Assembly: GCA_039583695.1 (NCBI GenBank)
Contig: JAVKSL010000006.1
Location: 13,488 to 77,487, forward strand
Length of the DNA: 64,000 bases
Direction: 5' to 3'
DNA from: JAVKSL01 sp039583695
Lineage (GTDB): Bacteria > Actinomycetota > Acidimicrobiia > Acidimicrobiales > JAJPHD01
Under the pieces are notes generated by a model. The model was not told the origin of the DNA, ran no database searches, and was given only the letters and a program-made list of their open reading frames with translations. Below, piece by piece: positions 34,568-43,727 of the stretch. The position numbers were made by a program, and so were the translations under genes. The first letter of the stretch is position 1; every line of letters starts with the position of its first letter.

Positions 34568-35137
34568 CTACTGGAGGACGGCCTCGATCTCCAGAGTGAC
34601 CGCGACCCGCTCACCTACCACCACCCCGCCTGCTACTACGCCGGCCCCTCCAATCGCCATGCTCCAGGTCAGACCGAAGTCCTTACGGTTTAGCTCGGTG
34701 GTGGCCGTGAAGCCAGCACGGGTTCCGCCATAGGAATCGGGTCCGGTGCCGTTGAGCACCAGGTTCAACTCGACGCTCTTGGTAACTGCGTGAAGGGTGA
34801 GGTCCCCGGTGAGAATGTAACCGTCGCCTTCCTGACGGAGCGAGGTCGAGCGGAAGGTCATAGTAGGGTGATGCTCCACATCGAACCAGTGTTTTGAGCG
34901 CACGTCCGTGTCGCGGTTGTGGTCGTGAGTGTCGACTGAGGCGAGTTCGATGCTGGCTTCAACCGTGGAAGCAAGCGGATCCTCCGCTACGGTGATCGTG
35001 CCGCTGAAACGAGTGAAGCGGCCCTTCACGTTGGACACCATGAGGTGCCGCACGGAGAACTCGACCGATGAATGAACGGGGTCGATCTGCCAGGTGCCGA
35101 CGGGGACTGGGGCGTGCAAGACGCTGCGCTGGCTCAT
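34568..35137 (-). CDS. YceI-family lipid/isoprenoid-binding protein
   Basis: 189 aa lipocalin-like YceI domain: GTWQIDPVHSSVEFSVRHLM, NVKGRFTRFSGTITV, DTDVRSKHWFDVEHHPTMTF and NRKDFGLTW. Such proteins bind polyisoprenoids or other lipids. No signal peptide is seen, so this copy is probably cytoplasmic. ATG at 35137 follows GAGGAGGGG at good spacing. Confidence 0.93.
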   Translation of the reverse strand: MSQRSVLHAPVPVGTWQIDPVHSSVEFSVRHLMVSNVKGRFTRFSGTITVAEDPLASTVEASIELASVDTHDHNRDTDVRSKHWFDVEHHPTMTFRSTSLRQEGDGYILTGDLTLHAVTKSVELNLVLNGTGPDSYGGTRAGFTATTELNRKDFGLTWSMAIGGAGVVAGGVVVGERVAVTLEIEAVLQ

Positions 35138-35215
35138 GATTCCCCTCCTCTGAACCGGCCTAGATTTGACGGAGACTCGTCCGGTTGAACCTCTCACGGA
35201 GCATAGGCGCGAGAC

Positions 35216-37093
35216 CTAGAATGGTAGTTGGCCGGCTCGACCCGGGCGCAGCAAGATCAGGACCAACAGCGCCGCCAGCAGGGCGCAGATCCCGGCGCCA
35301 GCGAAGATCACGTGCAGCTCGCCGAGCAACGCATGGCTGGTAGCGCGGTCATAGGCAGGACACGAGGCCGGATTGGCCGGGCAGATGCTGAACGGCGACC
35401 CGATCCGCGCCTCAGCAACGTAAAAGCTGTGCAAGCCCACCGCAGTGAGAGCCGAGATGCCGGCGAGCATCCCGACGGTGCGGGCCACCACCGCGAGCGA
35501 GGCTGCCAGGCCGTGCAATCGAGCAGGAACAGCGCCGAGAATCGCCGCGTTCACCGGGGCAATGGCCAAGCCAAAGCCGAGTCCGCAGGCCGCCAGCTCC
35601 ACATCTGCCAAGGCAAAGGGGAGGCGCAGGCCCCCTACCACCCAATCGGCGGACATGGACCCCGCCGACCACTGGGTCATGCCGCCAAAAGCCAGCGCCG
35701 CCAGCGCCACACCACCCGCGGCCACCCACGGGCCCAGCCAGCGCCGCTTCGACGCCAGCCCTCCCGCCAACGCGCCCACTGGCACGGCAACCAAGAACCG
35801 AAGCAGCTCCAGGGCAGCTCCCAGCTGCGAGCTCGGATACCGGGTGGCCCGGGCAAACAGGGGCACGTCCACCAGAGCTGCCATCAGGGCAGCTCCGATG
35901 GCCAGGTTGACCAGCAAGGAACCCCACGCAGCACGGTTAGCCGCGACCGCCGGGTCGATCAGCGGGTTGGGTGAGCGGCGCTGGCGGTAGACCAGCAAGC
36001 CCGCGCAGACGAGCCCGATGGGAATCAGCTCCGGGGCGCTGGACGCGATCACCTGCCGGCTCGGGTCAGATGCGGAGAACAGCACCACCACGCAGGCAAG
36101 GAATCCGCCCAGCAGCACCGCCCCGGCCAGGTCGACCCCAGCCAGGACGCTCGGCAGCTGGCGCAGGGCCAAGACCGGGCGGACCGAGGCAGGGACCAGC
36201 AGCTCCCGCGCCACGAACGCCACGAGCAGGGCGGCGCTCCCCAGGGCCAGGGGAGTCGTCAGAGGGCCCCACGTGGGCCCGGCAACGACGGGCGCGTACA
36301 ACCGCCCGACGGTGACATTGGAGGCGAGCGCTGGCGGAGCGGCAAGATCGAGCGCCGCGCCCAGCACGCCCAGGACCACCAGGGCCAGGCCGACCAGGTC
36401 TCGCCGGGCGCCAAGAACCGCCGCGGGGACCGCGCCACCCGAGGCCGCAGCGCCCAGCTCGGCTCCAGCGCCCAGCTCGGCTCCAGCGCCCAGCTGGGGA
36501 CCAGCGCCAGAGTCGGGTCCCGCGACGCCAGGGAGACCCACGAAGACCAGCAACGCGCCCACCAACAAGGCTAGGGGGAGGTTGATCCAGAAGATCCACC
36601 TCCACCCCGCCAGGGCCACGATCGCAGCCCCGTACAGGGGGCCAACCACCGCCCCGAGCTCTTGGACCGCACCGACCACGCCCAACGGGACACCCCGATG
36701 CTCGACCGGCCAGCGAGCCGCGACCAGGGACAACGTGACCGGCACCATGCCTCCTCCGCCCAGGCCCTGCAAGCCGCGCCCCACCACCAGCACCCCCAGC
36801 GAGTGCGCGGTGGCAGTGATCAGCGACCCAACCCCAAACGCGATCAGGCAGCCGTTGAAGACCGCCCGCCTCCCCACCACATCCGACAGCCTCCCCAGCA
36901 GCGGAAGCACCGCCACGTAACCCAGCAGGTATCCGCTGATGATCGGCGTGGCCCGCTGCAGCTGGTTGAGCCCGATCCCGACCCCGGACATGATCGCCGG
37001 CAGCGCGACCACCACCACGTAAGTATCCGCCGCGGCCAGCAGCACCCCCGCACACGCCAGCCCCAGCTGCCAACGGGCGTCCCGGCGGGTCAC
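35216..37093 (-). CDS. MFS transporter of the P55/Rv1410 type
   Basis: 625 aa with about 14 membrane segments. Motif A-like GRLSDVVGRRAVFNG in the first cytoplasmic loop and GRGLQGLGGGGMVPVTLSLV; GVVGAVQELGAVVGPLYGA corresponds to motif C. It sits 4 bp downstream of an LprG-like lipoprotein gene. This pairing (LprG/P55) exports lipids such as triacylglycerides to the cell envelope in mycobacteria. The long loop near residue 205-225 contains a GAELGA repeat. GTG start at 37093. Confidence 0.85.
   Translation of the reverse strand: MTRRDARWQLGLACAGVLLAAADTYVVVVALPAIMSGVGIGLNQLQRATPIISGYLLGYVAVLPLLGRLSDVVGRRAVFNGCLIAFGVGSLITATAHSLGVLVVGRGLQGLGGGGMVPVTLSLVAARWPVEHRGVPLGVVGAVQELGAVVGPLYGAAIVALAGWRWIFWINLPLALLVGALLVFVGLPGVAGPDSGAGPQLGAGAELGAGAELGAAASGGAVPAAVLGARRDLVGLALVVLGVLGAALDLAAPPALASNVTVGRLYAPVVAGPTWGPLTTPLALGSAALLVAFVARELLVPASVRPVLALRQLPSVLAGVDLAGAVLLGGFLACVVVLFSASDPSRQVIASSAPELIPIGLVCAGLLVYRQRRSPNPLIDPAVAANRAAWGSLLVNLAIGAALMAALVDVPLFARATRYPSSQLGAALELLRFLVAVPVGALAGGLASKRRWLGPWVAAGGVALAALAFGGMTQWSAGSMSADWVVGGLRLPFALADVELAACGLGFGLAIAPVNAAILGAVPARLHGLAASLAVVARTVGMLAGISALTAVGLHSFYVAEARIGSPFSICPANPASCPAYDRATSHALLGELHVIFAGAGICALLAALLVLILLRPGRAGQLPF
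36450..36503 (-). repeat. 18-bp in-frame tandem repeat in the MFS gene
   Basis: GCGCCCAGCTCGGCTCCA occurs twice exactly at 36450-36485 and a third time with several changes. It encodes GAELGA units in a predicted cytoplasmic or periplasmic loop. Confidence 0.85.
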
Positions 37094-37097
37094 CCTG

Positions 37098-37775
37098 CTA
37101 CGAGGTCGGGAGGCTGATGCTCACCGGCTTGCCGTATTCAGTGAGCGTCACGACGTAAGTGGTCGGAGCGCTCGCCGAGACGAACGGCCCGGTGAGGATG
37201 ATCTGGCGGAGCTGGCGAGTGGTCGGGTCGATGTCCGCCACCACCGCCACTGGCTTGGATGGCGCAAGGTCGGGGATCACCGGGATGTCGGTTCCCGGGA
37301 CGCTCCCGGAGACCTTGTCCAAGAGCTCGCCGGACAAACGCGTCGTCCCATCGGACTGACCGTCATGGACCCCGGCGAGGACCCCGGTCAAGCCGTGAGT
37401 CCTGGACAGCAGCAGCTCTGGGTTGACCAAGCCGTACTTGGCCGGATTGGTCGCCTGGTAGCCGAAGAACGGCTGTCTCACGTAGAACTTGGCTCCCTCC
37501 GCCTTAACACCGACCGTCAGCGGCAGCCCGTGAACATCCACATCGAACGTCCCGGTGAGCCCCGCCGGCCGGACCAGCGAGCCCGCCCCGCCGGTGATCC
37601 CGTTCCCAGAGGCCCCCGAGCTGGTGATGGAGAAATGAACGCTCGGAGTGGCATTCAGCGCCGCCTGCGCGGAGGCCAGCAACTGGCCCGGCGTCAATAC
37701 GGGCGCCGACGTCCCGCAGGCCGCCACCCCGAGAGCCAGCGCCAGCGCCACCAAGGTGGCCCCTCCCCTGCGCAT
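37098..37775 (-). CDS. LprG/LppX-like lipoprotein
   Basis: 225 aa. Signal peptide with lipobox ALGVAACGTS (acylated Cys near residue 20), then a domain with FSITSSGASGNGITGGAGSL, GTFDVDVHGLPLTVGVKAEG and AVVADIDPTTRQLRQIILTG, as in LprG/LppX/LprA proteins with a lipid-binding cavity. With the MFS protein it forms a lipid-export pair. A TAGCCT box ends 6 nt upstream of the ATG, suggesting a leaderless mRNA. Confidence 0.83.
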   Translation of the reverse strand: MRRGGATLVALALALGVAACGTSAPVLTPGQLLASAQAALNATPSVHFSITSSGASGNGITGGAGSLVRPAGLTGTFDVDVHGLPLTVGVKAEGAKFYVRQPFFGYQATNPAKYGLVNPELLLSRTHGLTGVLAGVHDGQSDGTTRLSGELLDKVSGSVPGTDIPVIPDLAPSKPVAVVADIDPTTRQLRQIILTGPFVSASAPTTYVVTLTEYGKPVSISLPTS

Positions 37776-37914
37776 GTGGGGAGGCTAGCACGCCCGCACG
37801 CCCAGATTTGGTGGGCAGCAGTCTTTGGAGGAATAGAGCCAATTTCGCCCAAGACCAGCGCCCACTAAAGACCCGCAGGCACATCCACAAGCTAAGTCGT
37901 TCCGGATAGCATCC

Positions 37915-39156
37915 GTGAAGATCGCCGTCATCGGAGCCGGGGTCTCCGGTCTTGTTTGCGCCCGGACGCTCGCCAGAGCGCATGAGGTGTCGGTGTTCGA
38001 GGCGGACGCCCGGCCGGGGGGCCACAGCCACACAGTCCGGGTCGACCTGGCTGACGAGACCCACATGCTCGACACCGGATTCCTGGTGTTCAACGAGCGC
38101 AACTACCCCAACTTCAGCGCCATGATGAGCGAGCTGGGTGTGGCCAGCCAGCCGAGCGACATGAGCTTCTCCGTGTCCTCGTCGTCGCCGGCGTTCGAGT
38201 ACCGGGGGGGGACCGGGCCGAACGGGCTGTTCGCCCAGCGCGCAAACCTCCTGCGCCCTTCCTTCGGCCGGCTCATCTCGGACATCGCCCGGCTGCATCG
38301 CCGCCTGCGCAATCTCGTGGGGAGCCAGGACTACGACCTGAGCGTGGGTGAGTTCCTGGATCGCCACCGCTTCGGTCGGCTCGTCGCCTCTCACTACCTG
38401 GTCCCGTTGGGGTCCGCTCTGTGGTCGACGGATCCGGCCAGGTTCTTGCGCTTCCCAGCACTGACCGTAGCCCGCTTCCTGGACACCCACGGGATGCTGG
38501 ACCTGTTCGACAAGCCCCAGTGGCGAACGATCACCGGAGGCTCGATCCGCTACGTGGAGCGACTGGTGGCCGGGCTGGGCTCGCGCCTGCACCTGGCCGC
38601 GCCGGTCTCCCGGGTGTCGCGAGGGGGTGGTCGGGTGCGGCTGGATTTTGGGGCGGGCGGGTCCGCGGAGTTCGACGGGGTCGTGCTGGCGACCCACTCG
38701 GACCAGTCCCTTCGCCTGCTGGCCGAGCCCAGCCCGGTGGAGGCCTCGCTGCTGGGAGCGATGCAGTATCAGGAGAGCTCGGTGGTGCTGCACACGGATG
38801 CAACCTCGTTGCCCGCGCGGCCGAGGGCCTGGGCCAGCTGGAACTACGGCCTCATCCCTGGCCGGCCCGACGCCACGGTGACCTACCTGCTGAACCGCCT
38901 GCAGGGACTTTCGTCGCGCCATGCTTTTTGTGTCACATTGAACCGGGACCAAGAGATCGACCCGTCAAAGATCATCCGGCAGCTTCGATATGCTCATCCC
39001 ATCTTCGACGGCCCTGCAATAGCCGCGCAACGGCGGCTCTCCGAGCTCCAGGGGCGGGAATCAACCTGGTACTGCGGGGCGTGGTTCGGCTACGGCTTCC
39101 ACGAGGACGGTGTGCGCTCCGCCCTCGACGTGGGAGCGCTCCTCGGCTGCTCGTGA
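37915..39156 (+). CDS. FAD-dependent amine-oxidase-type oxidoreductase of lipid-modification operon
   Basis: 413 aa. Dinucleotide-binding KIAVIGAGVSGLVCARTLAR, then EADARPGGHSHTVRV, DTGFLVFNERNYPNFSAMM and a C-terminal CGAWFGYGFHEDGVRSALDV. The same gene order (FAD oxidoreductase, DUF1365, cyclopropane/methyl-fatty-acid synthase) is seen at Rv0449c-Rv0447c in mycobacteria, so the enzyme probably acts on unsaturated acyl chains of phospholipids. GTG start at 37915. The next gene begins 17 bp downstream. Confidence 0.85.
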   Translation: MKIAVIGAGVSGLVCARTLARAHEVSVFEADARPGGHSHTVRVDLADETHMLDTGFLVFNERNYPNFSAMMSELGVASQPSDMSFSVSSSSPAFEYRGGTGPNGLFAQRANLLRPSFGRLISDIARLHRRLRNLVGSQDYDLSVGEFLDRHRFGRLVASHYLVPLGSALWSTDPARFLRFPALTVARFLDTHGMLDLFDKPQWRTITGGSIRYVERLVAGLGSRLHLAAPVSRVSRGGGRVRLDFGAGGSAEFDGVVLATHSDQSLRLLAEPSPVEASLLGAMQYQESSVVLHTDATSLPARPRAWASWNYGLIPGRPDATVTYLLNRLQGLSSRHAFCVTLNRDQEIDPSKIIRQLRYAHPIFDGPAIAAQRRLSELQGRESTWYCGAWFGYGFHEDGVRSALDVGALLGCS

Positions 39157-39172
39157 CGCTTGGCTGCTCGTG

Positions 39173-40148
39173 ATGATCAGCGCCATCTACGAGGGGGAGG
39201 TGTGGCACATGCGACTGACCCCGCGCCCCCACGAGCTGCGTTACAAGGTGGCGATGCCCTACCTCGAGCTCTCCGAGGTCGAGGCGGTGCTGGCGATGCA
39301 CCCGCTGTGGTCGACCTGGCTGGGGGCGCCGATGCAGTGGCGGGCACAGGACTACCTACCTGGCGAGGTGGGGGACGGTCACGAGACGGAGGACCTCGAC
39401 GGGCGGGTTCGGGGGCGGGTGGAGGAGCTGTCCGGACGGCGACCGGGTGGGTCGGTCGCGCTGCTCGCCAACTGGCGGAGCATGGGGTGGTCGTTCAACC
39501 CGCTGAGCCTGTATTACTGCTTCGATGGCACCGGGACCCTGGAGGCCGTGCTGGGTGAGGTGACCAACACGCCATGGGGGGAACGCCAGAGCTATCTGTT
39601 CTGGGCGGGATCAGCTGAGCGTCTGGTGGGCAAGGCGATGCATGTATCTCCATTTTGTGGTATGGATCAGAGCTACCGGGTGGCGCTGGATGCACCCGCC
39701 TCGGCCCTGCGGGTCCGAATCGACGTGGTGGAGGGCGGAGCCCCGGTCATCTTGACCGAGCTGGCGCTTCGGCGGCGCGAGCTGACCCGGGCCTCGATGA
39801 GCGCGATGCTTGCCCGCCACCCGGCAATGGCCCTACGGGTGTCGATGGGGATATACCGTCAGGCTGTGTCGTTGTGGGCCAAAGGCGTGCCCTACCACCA
39901 GCACCCGCTCTGCCCGGTGATGGGGCCGGTGGTCGAGGCCAGGCCGGTGGTCGAGGCCAGGCCGGTGGTCGAGGCCAGGCCGGTGGTCGAGGCCAGGCCG
40001 GTGGTCGAGGCCAGGCCGNNNNNNNNNNNNNNNNNNNNNNNNNNNNNNNNNNNNNNNNNNNNNNNNNNNNNNNNNNNNNNNNNNNNNNNNNNNNNNNNNN
40101 NNNNNNNNNNNNNNNNNNGTGGTCGAGGCCAGGTGTCGACGACGGTGA
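39173..40148 (+). CDS. DUF1365 protein (gap near the C-terminus)
   Basis: MISAIYEGEVWHMRLTPRPH, WSFNPLSLYYCFDGTGTLEA, EVTNTPWGERQSYLFWAG and KAMHVSPFCGMDQSYRV identify DUF1365. It accompanies fatty-acid cyclopropane synthases; its own reaction is unknown. After ALCPVMG-like sequence the C-terminus becomes (VVEARP) repeats running into a 100-N gap. After the gap the repeat resumes in phase and reads V-V-E-A-R, a few basic residues and a TGA at 40146-40148. That stop overlaps the next gene's start by 4 bp. The apparent fusion with the next gene comes only from the placeholder gap length. Confidence 0.85.
39929..40132 (+). repeat. 18-bp in-frame minisatellite with a 100-N gap (40019-40118)
   Basis: Five exact copies of GTGGTCGAGGCCAGGCCG run from 39929 to 40018 and stop on a unit boundary at the gap. 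A further GTGGTCGAGGCCAG follows from 40119. Each unit encodes VVEARP. The real copy number is unknown. Confidence 0.95.
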
Positions 40149-41467
40149 GCGCTGCCCCTACCTACCTCGAAGCGGAGCGGCCGCTCGGTCCAGCGCTTGT
40201 GCTCCACGCCGAGCCAATGCAGCCAACCCACTCGCCGATCCGTGGCGCCCCCCGAGATGTCTTGTCACGGGCCGTGGTGAACGGCGTGCTGGGCTGGTTG
40301 CGCCAGGGCCGGCTGCACATTGTCGAGCAGGGCGTCACCTGCAGCTACGGGACCGCCGTTGACAACCTGGAGTCCACAGTGCAAGTTCTGTCCCCCCGGG
40401 CCTACGGCGCGCTGGTGGCTGAGCGCAGCGTCGGGCTGGGCCGGGGATATTTCGAGAGCTGGTGGGACTGCGACGACCTGGTGAGCCTCTTACGCATGCT
40501 GCTGCGCCTCGCTAGACCGTTGGAGCGCGAGGCTGGCGGCCTTGCCAGGGTGTCTGCGCCGATCCTGGACCGGGTGAGCCGGGTGCGCCACCGTGAGGAC
40601 AAAGAGCGTGACCGCTCGTTCATCAGCGCTCACTACGACTTGGGAAACGAGTTCTTCTCCTCGTTCCTCGACGAGACAATGCTGTACTCCTGCGGCATCT
40701 TCGACCGACCCGAGGCGACCCTGGCGGAGGCCTCCACCGCCAAGGTGGAGGCCATCTGCACCAAGCTGGCCCTACAACCCGGACAGCGCGTGGTGGAGAT
40801 TGGCGGGGGCTGGGGAGGCTTTGCCATCCACGCTGCGCGCAACCACGGGGTTCACGTCACCACCACGACGATCTCGACCCGCCAGCACGACTACATGCGC
40901 GAGAGGGTGCAGGCCGCCGGTCTGGACAACCGCATCACCGTCCTGCACCGCGACTACCGTGATCTCACAGGAAGCTTCGACGCCCTGGTGTCCATCGAGA
41001 TGATCGAGGCTGTGGACTGGCGGGACTACGGGAGGTACTTTGCAACCTGTTCGGCGCTGCTGAAGTCGGATGGGCTGATGGCCCTCCAGGCGATAATCAT
41101 AGGTGAGCGCTCATTTGAGCGAGCCAAGCACACCGAGGACTTCCTTAAAAGGTTCATCTTTCCAGGGTCCTACATACCCTCGGTGCAAGCGATCGTGGCC
41201 GCGGCCACCAAGGCGGGAGACCTGCGGGTGATAGACTTGGAGGACATTGGTCGCCACTACGCCGAGACTCTGGCTCGCTGGCGGGCAAAGTTTGATGGCG
41301 CGCGAGACCAGCACCGCCGGATGAACCTGGACCAGCGGTTCCAACGGCTTTGGCGCTTCTACCTCGCTTACTGCGAGGCTGGGTTCTTGGAGCGACATGT
41401 GAGCAACGTCCAAATGGTCCTGGCCAAGTCCGGGTGGCGACCTCGCCTCGAGACCCGTGCCCACTAG
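40145..41467 (+). CDS. Cyclopropane-fatty-acid-synthase-type SAM methyltransferase
   Basis: About 440 aa. RSFISAHYDLGNEFFSSFLD, MLYSCGIFDRPEATL, VVEIGGGWGGFAIHAARNHG (SAM site), TTTISTRQHDYMRERV, SIEMIEAVDWRDYGRYF and HTEDFLKRFIFPGSYIPS are CFA-synthase family blocks. It transfers a methylene or methyl from SAM to a cis double bond in membrane phospholipids, giving cyclopropane or 10-methyl fatty acids. GTG at 40145 overlaps the DUF1365 stop; GTG at 40133 would add four residues. The desaturase downstream overlaps its end and could supply the double bond. Confidence 0.9.
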   Translation: MSAAPTYLEAERPLGPALVLHAEPMQPTHSPIRGAPRDVLSRAVVNGVLGWLRQGRLHIVEQGVTCSYGTAVDNLESTVQVLSPRAYGALVAERSVGLGRGYFESWWDCDDLVSLLRMLLRLARPLEREAGGLARVSAPILDRVSRVRHREDKERDRSFISAHYDLGNEFFSSFLDETMLYSCGIFDRPEATLAEASTAKVEAICTKLALQPGQRVVEIGGGWGGFAIHAARNHGVHVTTTTISTRQHDYMRERVQAAGLDNRITVLHRDYRDLTGSFDALVSIEMIEAVDWRDYGRYFATCSALLKSDGLMALQAIIIGERSFERAKHTEDFLKRFIFPGSYIPSVQAIVAAATKAGDLRVIDLEDIGRHYAETLARWRAKFDGARDQHRRMNLDQRFQRLWRFYLAYCEAGFLERHVSNVQMVLAKSGWRPRLETRAH

Positions 41468-42731
41468 GACCGAACTGGCTCGGGCTGGACCGCCTAGGGC
41501 CGCGCCGGCTAGGGCCGCTGTGGCCGCTGTGGCCGTACCAGCTGGCGCCGCTGGGACGGCTCCAAGCGAGGCGACCGAGGCGTCGGCGGCGGCATCGGCC
41601 ACAGATGCGCTGGCGCCCGCCGGGCACCGTTGGCGGGAAGAGCCCAAGAACTGGTGGATGGGCGCTCCGTTCATCGCCATGCACTTGGCGCCACTGGCCG
41701 CCATCTGGACGGGCGTCGGTTGGCAGGACCTGGTTCTGTGCGCCGGGCTGTATTTCACACGGATGTTCTTCATCACCGCCGGGTACCACCGATATTTCTC
41801 CCACCGCAGCTACCGCATGGGCCGGGTCCCCCAGTTCTTCATGGCTCTCGGGGGGATCACGGCGGTGCAAAAGGGTCCGCTGTGGTGGGCTGGGCATCAC
41901 CGTGAGCATCACCGCTACGGGGACACCGACCGAGACCCACACTCCCCTTTGCAGGGATTTTGGTGGAGCCACATCGGTTGGATCCTGTCGAAGCGCTACA
42001 AGGCGACCAACTACGAGATAATGGAGGATTTTGCCAGCTACCCAGAGCTGATCGCCCTCAACCGGCTCCAGCTTGCCGGCCCCATCGTGCTGGGATTCGG
42101 TTGCTGGTGGTTCTTTGGCTGGTCCGGGCTCGTGGTCGGCTTCGTCTGGTCCACCGTGGCCCTGTGGCACGGGACCTTCGTCGTGAACTCGGTCACCCAC
42201 CTCGTCGGGCGTCGCCGCTACGCAACCCCCGACACCAGCCGCAACTCCTTGTTAGTGGCATTGGCCACTAATGGCGAGGGCTGGCACAACAACCACCACC
42301 ATTGCCCAACCTCGGCGCGCCAGGGCTTCTACTGGTGGGAGTGGGACCCGAGCTACTACGCCCTGTGGGGACTGGAGCGCATCAGGGTGGTGAGCGACCT
42401 TCGCCGACCCCCTGGGGCAGCCCTCAGGACCAGACGGACGGGAGATGGCGCCTTCGACATCGGCATGTTCCGTGCCCTTTTGGGCAAGGCGGCCAGACTC
42501 TCGACTTCGGTCGGGACCCGCAGCTCCAGCCGGGATCGCAAGCGGCGGGCGGGTGGGACCGGTGGAGGCGGGGCCAGCTCGGCTGTCGCCAACGCCGCCG
42601 CCACCGGCGCAGCCGCCACGAGCGCCGCGGTCGCCGAGGCCCAACGCCGCCTCGCCGAAGCCCTTGCGGAGGTCGCGACACGGGCCAAGGAGCTGACCCG
42701 GGCTTCCCGAGGCACAAGGGAACGCCAATGA
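41457..42731 (+). CDS. Acyl-CoA delta-9-type fatty-acid desaturase
   Basis: 424 aa, GTG start overlapping the CFA-type gene by 11 bp. The three histidine boxes of membrane desaturases are present: HRYFSH, HHREHH and HNNHHH (in EGWHNNHHHCPTSARQGFYW). Hydrophobic segments flank them. The N-terminal 50 residues are Ala-rich with short repeats, and the C-terminal 90 residues form an Ala-rich, likely helical tail (AEAQRRLAEALAEVATRAKE). It introduces a double bond with O2 and an electron donor. Confidence 0.92.
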   Translation: MPTRTELARAGPPRAAPARAAVAAVAVPAGAAGTAPSEATEASAAASATDALAPAGHRWREEPKNWWMGAPFIAMHLAPLAAIWTGVGWQDLVLCAGLYFTRMFFITAGYHRYFSHRSYRMGRVPQFFMALGGITAVQKGPLWWAGHHREHHRYGDTDRDPHSPLQGFWWSHIGWILSKRYKATNYEIMEDFASYPELIALNRLQLAGPIVLGFGCWWFFGWSGLVVGFVWSTVALWHGTFVVNSVTHLVGRRRYATPDTSRNSLLVALATNGEGWHNNHHHCPTSARQGFYWWEWDPSYYALWGLERIRVVSDLRRPPGAALRTRRTGDGAFDIGMFRALLGKAARLSTSVGTRSSSRDRKRRAGGTGGGGASSAVANAAATGAAATSAAVAEAQRRLAEALAEVATRAKELTRASRGTRERQ

Positions 42732-42761
42732 GCCAGCGGTCGTGGACATTAGCGTGGTGAC

Positions 42762-43199
42762 ATGCCAGGCCCAGTGATAACCCGGTCGCGAACGATCGGC
42801 GCTCCGGCCCAGCGAATCTTCGACCTGCTAGCCGACCCCGCGGCCCATCCCCGCTTCGACGGGTCTGGGACCGTCAAGGCGCCGACCAAAGCCCCCGAAC
42901 GGCTGTCCCTCGGTGCTAACTTTGGGATGAGCATGAAGATCGGCGCTCCCTACAAGATCACCAACGAGGTGGTCGAGTTCGAGGAGGGGCGCCGGATCGC
43001 TTGGCGCCACTTTGGCGGCCACATATGGCGCTACGAGCTAGAGCCCGCCGGGGACGGCCAGACCACTCGGGTTACCGAGACCTTCGACGCCAGGCCGGCC
43101 AAGCATCCCATCGTGACCCGGCTCATCGGCTTCTACAGACGCCACCCGTCGGATATCGAGGCCACCCTCGAGCGCCTGGACACGCTGGCCCGCGACTGA
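42762..43199 (+). CDS. SRPBCC (START-like) family protein
   Basis: 145 aa with PVITRSRTIGAPAQRIFDLL at the start, FDGSGTVKAP, RRIAWRHFGGHIWRYELEP in the middle and a long C-terminal helix. This is the helix-grip fold that binds lipids or aromatic compounds. 30 bp after the desaturase on the same strand, so possibly part of the lipid operon. Ligand unknown. Confidence 0.82.
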   Translation: MPGPVITRSRTIGAPAQRIFDLLADPAAHPRFDGSGTVKAPTKAPERLSLGANFGMSMKIGAPYKITNEVVEFEEGRRIAWRHFGGHIWRYELEPAGDGQTTRVTETFDARPAKHPIVTRLIGFYRRHPSDIEATLERLDTLARD

Positions 43200-43256
43200 G
43201 CGCTCTTCCGCCCGTCACAAACGGGCGCGAGCCCGCGGACGCCTTAGCTTGGGGCC

Positions 43257-43727
43257 TCAAGTGGGGACCAGGTCGGCCTTCTCGTCGGGGGGATAGGTTC
43301 CGCCGAGGGCCTTCGCCAGGTTGAGGTAGACCTGCGAGCTACCTTGCGCAACCCAGTCGCCACCGTAGGCAGTCTCTGCCAGGGCCTCGTGAAAGATCTC
43401 CTCGGCCAGCGCAGACGGGTTGGCCCTTGACTCCAGCACGTACAAGGTGACATCGACACCCCCGGTTACGTTCAAGTCCTTGGTTGTCAACCCCGGGGCT
43501 TTGGTCACCTGGCACTTTCCCTCCATGGCGACGCCGGGCGGCACGAGATTGCTTGGGACACCAACCGGGGTCGTACATCCAAAGCCGTGGCTCTCCAATG
43601 CTTTTACCATGGCAGCCGAGCTGGAATAGTCGCTCAGACCACCACCGCAGGCGCCGAGCAGAAGCCCTCCTGTCAGCACTGAAGCCATCATGGCCGTGCG
43701 CAGGTGCCCTCGACTCAGCGTGCGCAC
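43257..43727 (-). CDS. Small lipoprotein, unknown function
   Basis: 156 aa. Signal peptide ending in a lipobox, LTGGLLLGACGGG, then a domain of about 125 residues with two further cysteines (HGFGCTTPVG, EGKCQVT) that may form a disulfide. No family recognised. GTG start shares its first base with the TAG stop of the upstream methyltransferase gene, so the two are likely co-transcribed. Confidence 0.7.
   Translation of the reverse strand: MRTLSRGHLRTAMMASVLTGGLLLGACGGGLSDYSSSAAMVKALESHGFGCTTPVGVPSNLVPPGVAMEGKCQVTKAPGLTTKDLNVTGGVDVTLYVLESRANPSALAEEIFHEALAETAYGGDWVAQGSSQVYLNLAKALGGTYPPDEKADLVPT

Noticed and set aside
39110..41467. A single 785-residue DUF1365-methyltransferase fusion protein
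   Set aside because: Depends on treating the 100-N gap as real length; in the phase of the 18-bp repeat a stop codon separates the genes.
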